Notes under the pieces: model-generated | Database searches by the model: none | What the model was told of the DNA's origin: nothing | Seen by the model: the letters and a program-made list of their open reading frames with translations, nothing else | DNA from: Acinetobacter shaoyimingii | GTDB taxonomy: Bacteria; Pseudomonadota; Gammaproteobacteria; Pseudomonadales; Moraxellaceae | Reading direction: 5' to 3' | NCBI RefSeq assembly: GCF_011578045.1 | Contig: NZ_CP049801.1 | Location: 1,922,001 to 1,986,000, forward strand | Length of the DNA stretch: 64,000 nt | Made by a program: the position numbers and the translations under genes | Shown here: in pieces, positions 61,257 to 64,000 of the stretch | Layout of the letters: every line of letters begins with the position of its first letter | Position numbering within the stretch: the first letter of the stretch is position 1

Positions 61257-62111
61257 ATGACAACCAATCTACCCGTTTTAAGAGAAAAATCTTCTTTTCC
61301 AGTGCGACGTATGGATTATCAATTTAATAATATTCCACGCTACTGGTGCAATAATGAGCCTTCATTTACACATTTCTTCACCGCACTTTCTACGCTTTTT
61401 CCTGAGGGTGAATCGTATTTTGTAAGATCTGTTCGCGCTTTGAGAGCAAAAGCAAAAAACAATCCCCGTCTTGATCGTGAAATTGGTGCATTTATTGGTC
61501 AAGAAGCCATGCACTCCAAGGAACACCATGCATTTCATTTAAGTGCGAAACAACATGGTTTAGACCCTGAATCGCTTGAAAAAGTAACAGGAATTATTTT
61601 AAAAGGCATAGAACGTGTATTTAGTAAAAAATGGAATTTATTGGTTACGGTTGGATTAGAGCATTACACCGCGGTATTGGTTGTGACCATGATGGAGTCA
61701 GTCAATGAACTCATGACAGATGAAACCATTCGAAATCTATGGTTGTGGCATAGTGTTGAAGAAACTGAACATAAAGCTGTCGCTTATGATCTGTACGAAT
61801 ATTTATATGGAACAGGTTTGAGTGCTTACCTTCCTCGTGTCACCATTTTTACGCTGAGCTTGGCGCTGATCATCACAATGTCCTCAATTTATCAAATTGT
61901 ATTAATGAAACGAGATCGCCAATTATTCAATTTAAAATCTTGGGGCAAATTCCAAAAATTTGCACAACAATCTTATCAAATATTTATTCCAAAATTTATA
62001 GATTACTACCGTCGAGATTTTCATCCTAACCAAACAGATGAGTCAGAACTTGTGGCTAAAACAAAGATCAAAATTGGATTAGAACCCAGCACCAATACCT
62101 TATTCAGTTAA
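61257..62111 (+). CDS. Metal-dependent hydrolase-like protein (PF10118 type)
   Basis: 284 residues from the ATG at 61257 (TGGAG 6 nt upstream; GTG at 61245 rejected). His and Glu clusters GQEAMHSKEHHAFH (about 85) and WHSVEETEHKAVAYD (about 170) look like a ferritin-like di-iron or metal centre, the hallmark of the PF10118 family. A hydrophobic helix at about 195-215 suggests membrane association. The activity is not established. The stop codon lies inside a 9-bp tandem repeat. Confidence 0.8.
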   Translation: MTTNLPVLREKSSFPVRRMDYQFNNIPRYWCNNEPSFTHFFTALSTLFPEGESYFVRSVRALRAKAKNNPRLDREIGAFIGQEAMHSKEHHAFHLSAKQHGLDPESLEKVTGIILKGIERVFSKKWNLLVTVGLEHYTAVLVVTMMESVNELMTDETIRNLWLWHSVEETEHKAVAYDLYEYLYGTGLSAYLPRVTIFTLSLALIITMSSIYQIVLMKRDRQLFNLKSWGKFQKFAQQSYQIFIPKFIDYYRRDFHPNQTDESELVAKTKIKIGLEPSTNTLFS

Positions 62112-62134
62112 TTCAGTTAATTCAGTTAATTCAG
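62103..62134. repeat. 9-bp tandem repeat across a stop codon
   Basis: TTCAGTTAA repeated three times plus TTCAG. The first unit encodes the C-terminal Phe-Ser and the TAA stop of the PF10118-type gene; each later unit repeats the same in-frame stop. Confidence 0.9.
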
Positions 62135-62149
62135 CTTCAATAAGATATA

Positions 62150-62175
62150 CCCTAATCACTGATTAGGGCATTTTT
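62150..62175 (+). terminator. Rho-independent terminator
   Basis: CCCTAATC-act-GATTAGGG followed by CATTTTTA, downstream of the PF10118-type gene. Confidence 0.8.
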
Positions 62176-62224
62176 ATTACTTCTCGCTTAATTCTTAAAT
62201 AAAGTTCAATAACCAAATGAGCCT

Positions 62225-63325
62225 TCAAGATTGAAGATTTTTTAAATAATCTGCCATCAATCTGGTTGCCCATGACCGTGTCGATAAACCCTCATAAAAA
62301 CCACAGTGACTGCCCTTCTTGGTGGTGACCACCACAATATTTGGCATTTGACGAATCACTTCTTTATAAGGTTCAAAATTCTTAATATGACAAACAGGAT
62401 CATCTTCTGCATTTAAAATCATTAAAGGAATTTTTACATTTTCAAAAACATAAATGGGATTGGTGGCTTGGGTATAACTCTCATAATCTTGATAACCCGC
62501 CATTTCAAAATAAGCTTGCTCGAATTCTAATAAATTTTTTGCTTGTAATACTTTAGACAATGATGCTGTTTGCTGCCACGTTTGTGTATAAGGCTTGATA
62601 AATTTGGTAAACAACTTTTTGGTCATCATTTTACTGTAAAAAGGATGTACATTGCCAAAGCCTGTTTCAGTGTTATACCCCGGACATAAAGCAAATGCTG
62701 CTTTTAATGGGGTATTTTCACCCTCTTCACCCAAGTATCGAACAAGAAGTCCCGTACCCGCTGATGAACCAACACCATACAAATCAGATTGTGGAAATTT
62801 GTTTTGTATGTATGCAATCTGCTCTCGTAAATCATCGGTTGAGCCGAATAAATTCATCTTAGCTACAGGCATGGGCAGACCCGCATGACCACGGCGCAAA
62901 CACAGGGCAATACGCCATCCTGTATAAGCATTTAAGTCTTTCACCAGTTCACGCATACTTTCAGGCGAACCCGTAATGGTGTGCATGAGTACGATGGTAG
63001 GCGTATCTGTAGGTAAATCCAAACCATACCAAGCAATTGCTGTGACACCGCCGTCTGACATTTTTAATTGGTCGACGCGATCATACTTTAAGCGAATGGT
63101 TCTTTTCTTGATTAGATCAAAATAAATCAGATGTAAATGCGGGTTACTGAGCCACGGCGTTGGGCGATATTTTTGGTTAAGTTGTGGAAGTCGACTGAGT
63201 ATCTGCTGAGAGTGACTCTGCACGTTATAATATACGGTGGGCTGTTCAGCTCCAGTGATTTGATCAAGCGTGTTTTGTAATTTATTTTGTAAATAATCCG
63301 ATATATCTTTAATGACAAGATTCAT
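62225..63325 (-). CDS. YheT-like alpha/beta hydrolase
   Basis: 366 residues from the ATG at 63325 (a GTG at 63331 is the alternative). Catalytic triad candidates: Ser188 in GVGSSAGTG, Asp in NAEDDPVC and His in KGSHCGFYEG. N-terminal PTPWLSNPHLHLIY and oxyanion-side LMHTITGSPESMRELV, with RRGHAGLP, are typical of the YheT group of hydrolases, for which esterase activity is assumed. Soluble, no signal peptide. It is cotranscribed perhaps with the SnoaL-like gene 96 nt upstream. Confidence 0.86.
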   Translation of the reverse strand: MNLVIKDISDYLQNKLQNTLDQITGAEQPTVYYNVQSHSQQILSRLPQLNQKYRPTPWLSNPHLHLIYFDLIKKRTIRLKYDRVDQLKMSDGGVTAIAWYGLDLPTDTPTIVLMHTITGSPESMRELVKDLNAYTGWRIALCLRRGHAGLPMPVAKMNLFGSTDDLREQIAYIQNKFPQSDLYGVGSSAGTGLLVRYLGEEGENTPLKAAFALCPGYNTETGFGNVHPFYSKMMTKKLFTKFIKPYTQTWQQTASLSKVLQAKNLLEFEQAYFEMAGYQDYESYTQATNPIYVFENVKIPLMILNAEDDPVCHIKNFEPYKEVIRQMPNIVVVTTKKGSHCGFYEGLSTRSWATRLMADYLKNLQS

Positions 63326-63421
63326 GTTCACTTAACCTGTAGCGATTTATATGGATGATTTTTGAAAATTTATCCAAAAAAACATCCATAATCATTCAAG
63401 TAATATGCATTAATTCTACGC

Positions 63422-63826
63422 CTATAAACCTAAAGTCGCCATACGTTGTCCCATGAGTTCAGCCAAGGCATTCAAGCCACTTCTAGGTCTAATCATCACT
63501 TCAAAATCAATGATTTTGCCTTGATCATTAAACTGAATCATATCAATCCCTTTTAATTTTTTATCACCAATGTTTGCTGAAAATTCAAGCACCACATTTT
63601 GTCCGTCATCACTATAAAACTCACGATGATATGTAAAGTTCTCAAAGATCTGAATTACATTTGTTAATATAAAAAATACAATTTGTTTACCTGGATACGG
63701 CTTATAGGCCACAGGTGAACGGAATGTCACATTGTCGTCAAGCAAGTCGTTCAATATAGACATGTCTTGCGATTTAAGCATCTCATGCCAGCGTGTGATT
63801 GATTGTTGAGTGGTTTGAATCGTCAT
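63422..63826 (-). CDS. SnoaL-like / NTF2-fold protein
   Basis: 134 residues with the cone-shaped NTF2 pattern: WHEMLKSQDMSILNDLLDDNVTFRSPV at the start (in two parts), central FTYHREFYSDDG, then LEFSANIGDKKLKGIDMIQFNDQGKI. Similar proteins are isomerases, binding proteins or simply unknown. No catalytic residue is assigned. It precedes the YheT-like hydrolase on the same strand. Confidence 0.8.
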   Translation of the reverse strand: MTIQTTQQSITRWHEMLKSQDMSILNDLLDDNVTFRSPVAYKPYPGKQIVFFILTNVIQIFENFTYHREFYSDDGQNVVLEFSANIGDKKLKGIDMIQFNDQGKIIDFEVMIRPRSGLNALAELMGQRMATLGL

Positions 63827-63865
63827 TGTTCAATTCCTTTTTTTTGTTGTGATATACCATTTGGC

Positions 63866-63950
63866 TGTAGGCAATCCTCCTCATTTAAAAGGAGGATTGA
63901 GAAAATTTAAAGAAACATAAACCCTCCCTTTACAAGCAATGCTGCTTAGT
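63866..63950. repeat. Dispersed palindromic intergenic repeat, copy 3
   Basis: ATCCTCCTCATTTAAAAGGAGGAT-type palindrome (arms ATCCTCC / GGAGGAT), then CCCTCCCTTTA and, further on, TAAAGGGAG, so two CCTCC-AT-GGAGG dyads, one interrupted. Same design as the copies at 26.6 and 42.6 kb. Confidence 0.55.
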
Positions 63951-64000
63951 TTGAATAAAGGGAGAAAGAAGCCAACGTCTTTTAAATTACTGCTGCCAAT

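Overview
The window is a chromosomal segment of a gammaproteobacterium, almost certainly an Acinetobacter species. This rests on the low G+C, on proteins that align over their whole length with gammaproteobacterial BamA, RimO, ClpA, DadA and NfsB, and on gene neighbourhoods I associate with Acinetobacter (eno-ftsB-ispD, ktrAB, many short proteins of unknown function). No rRNA, tRNA, transposase, integrase, phage gene or CRISPR array was seen, so this looks like stable core chromosome with small lineage-specific pockets.

Region 1 (1-9413, all minus strand) is an envelope and housekeeping block read in the order rimO, pyrH, frr, uppS, cdsA, dxr, rseP, bamA. It links uridylate supply, ribosome recycling, isoprenoid and undecaprenyl carrier synthesis, phospholipid precursor synthesis, the RseP site-2 protease and the outer-membrane insertase. 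bamA runs off the left edge and lacks only its last few codons. Region 2 (9414-19400) starts with the nitrogen two-component pair ntrB/ntrC. Its upstream region carries a near-consensus sigma-54 promoter and an NtrC-like dyad, which suggests autoregulation. A pair of diverged tandem secreted paralogues of unknown function follows, then prpBC divergent from a TetR regulator with a palindrome between them, then argF.

Region 3 (19400-29050) holds a UPF0060 membrane protein, clpS-clpA, a DUF6776-type protein, argC, a solitary 68-codon gene encoding a peptide with a double-glycine-type leader, a YgjP-like metalloprotease, rpiA and ilvA. Region 4 (29100-44800) mixes ktrAB potassium uptake, a small SpoT-like HD hydrolase, two LysR regulators, trmA, small lipoproteins, an LRAT-fold protein, an aldo-keto reductase, ppnP, glnS, ppiB and lpxH with several unknown genes.

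Region 5 (44800-55300) is metabolic: a tight operon thiM / mercaptopyruvate sulfurtransferase / LLM monooxygenase / HAD phosphatase, a porin, an HpaI-type aldolase, an NfsB nitroreductase and two DadA-like flavoproteins. The first DadA-like gene lies under a tandem glycine riboswitch. Region 6 (55300-64000) is a second housekeeping block (pyrG, kdsA, eno, ftsB, ispD), a lipoprotein, a PF10118-type protein, a YheT-like hydrolase and a SnoaL-like protein.

The most interesting items are the orphan double-glycine peptide gene (25358-25564), the glycine riboswitch controlling a D-amino-acid-dehydrogenase-like gene, the predicted sigma-54/NtrC control of ntrBC, the paralogous secreted pair at 13.1-14.4 kb, the thiM-sulfurtransferase-monooxygenase-phosphatase operon, and a family of dispersed palindromic intergenic repeats.
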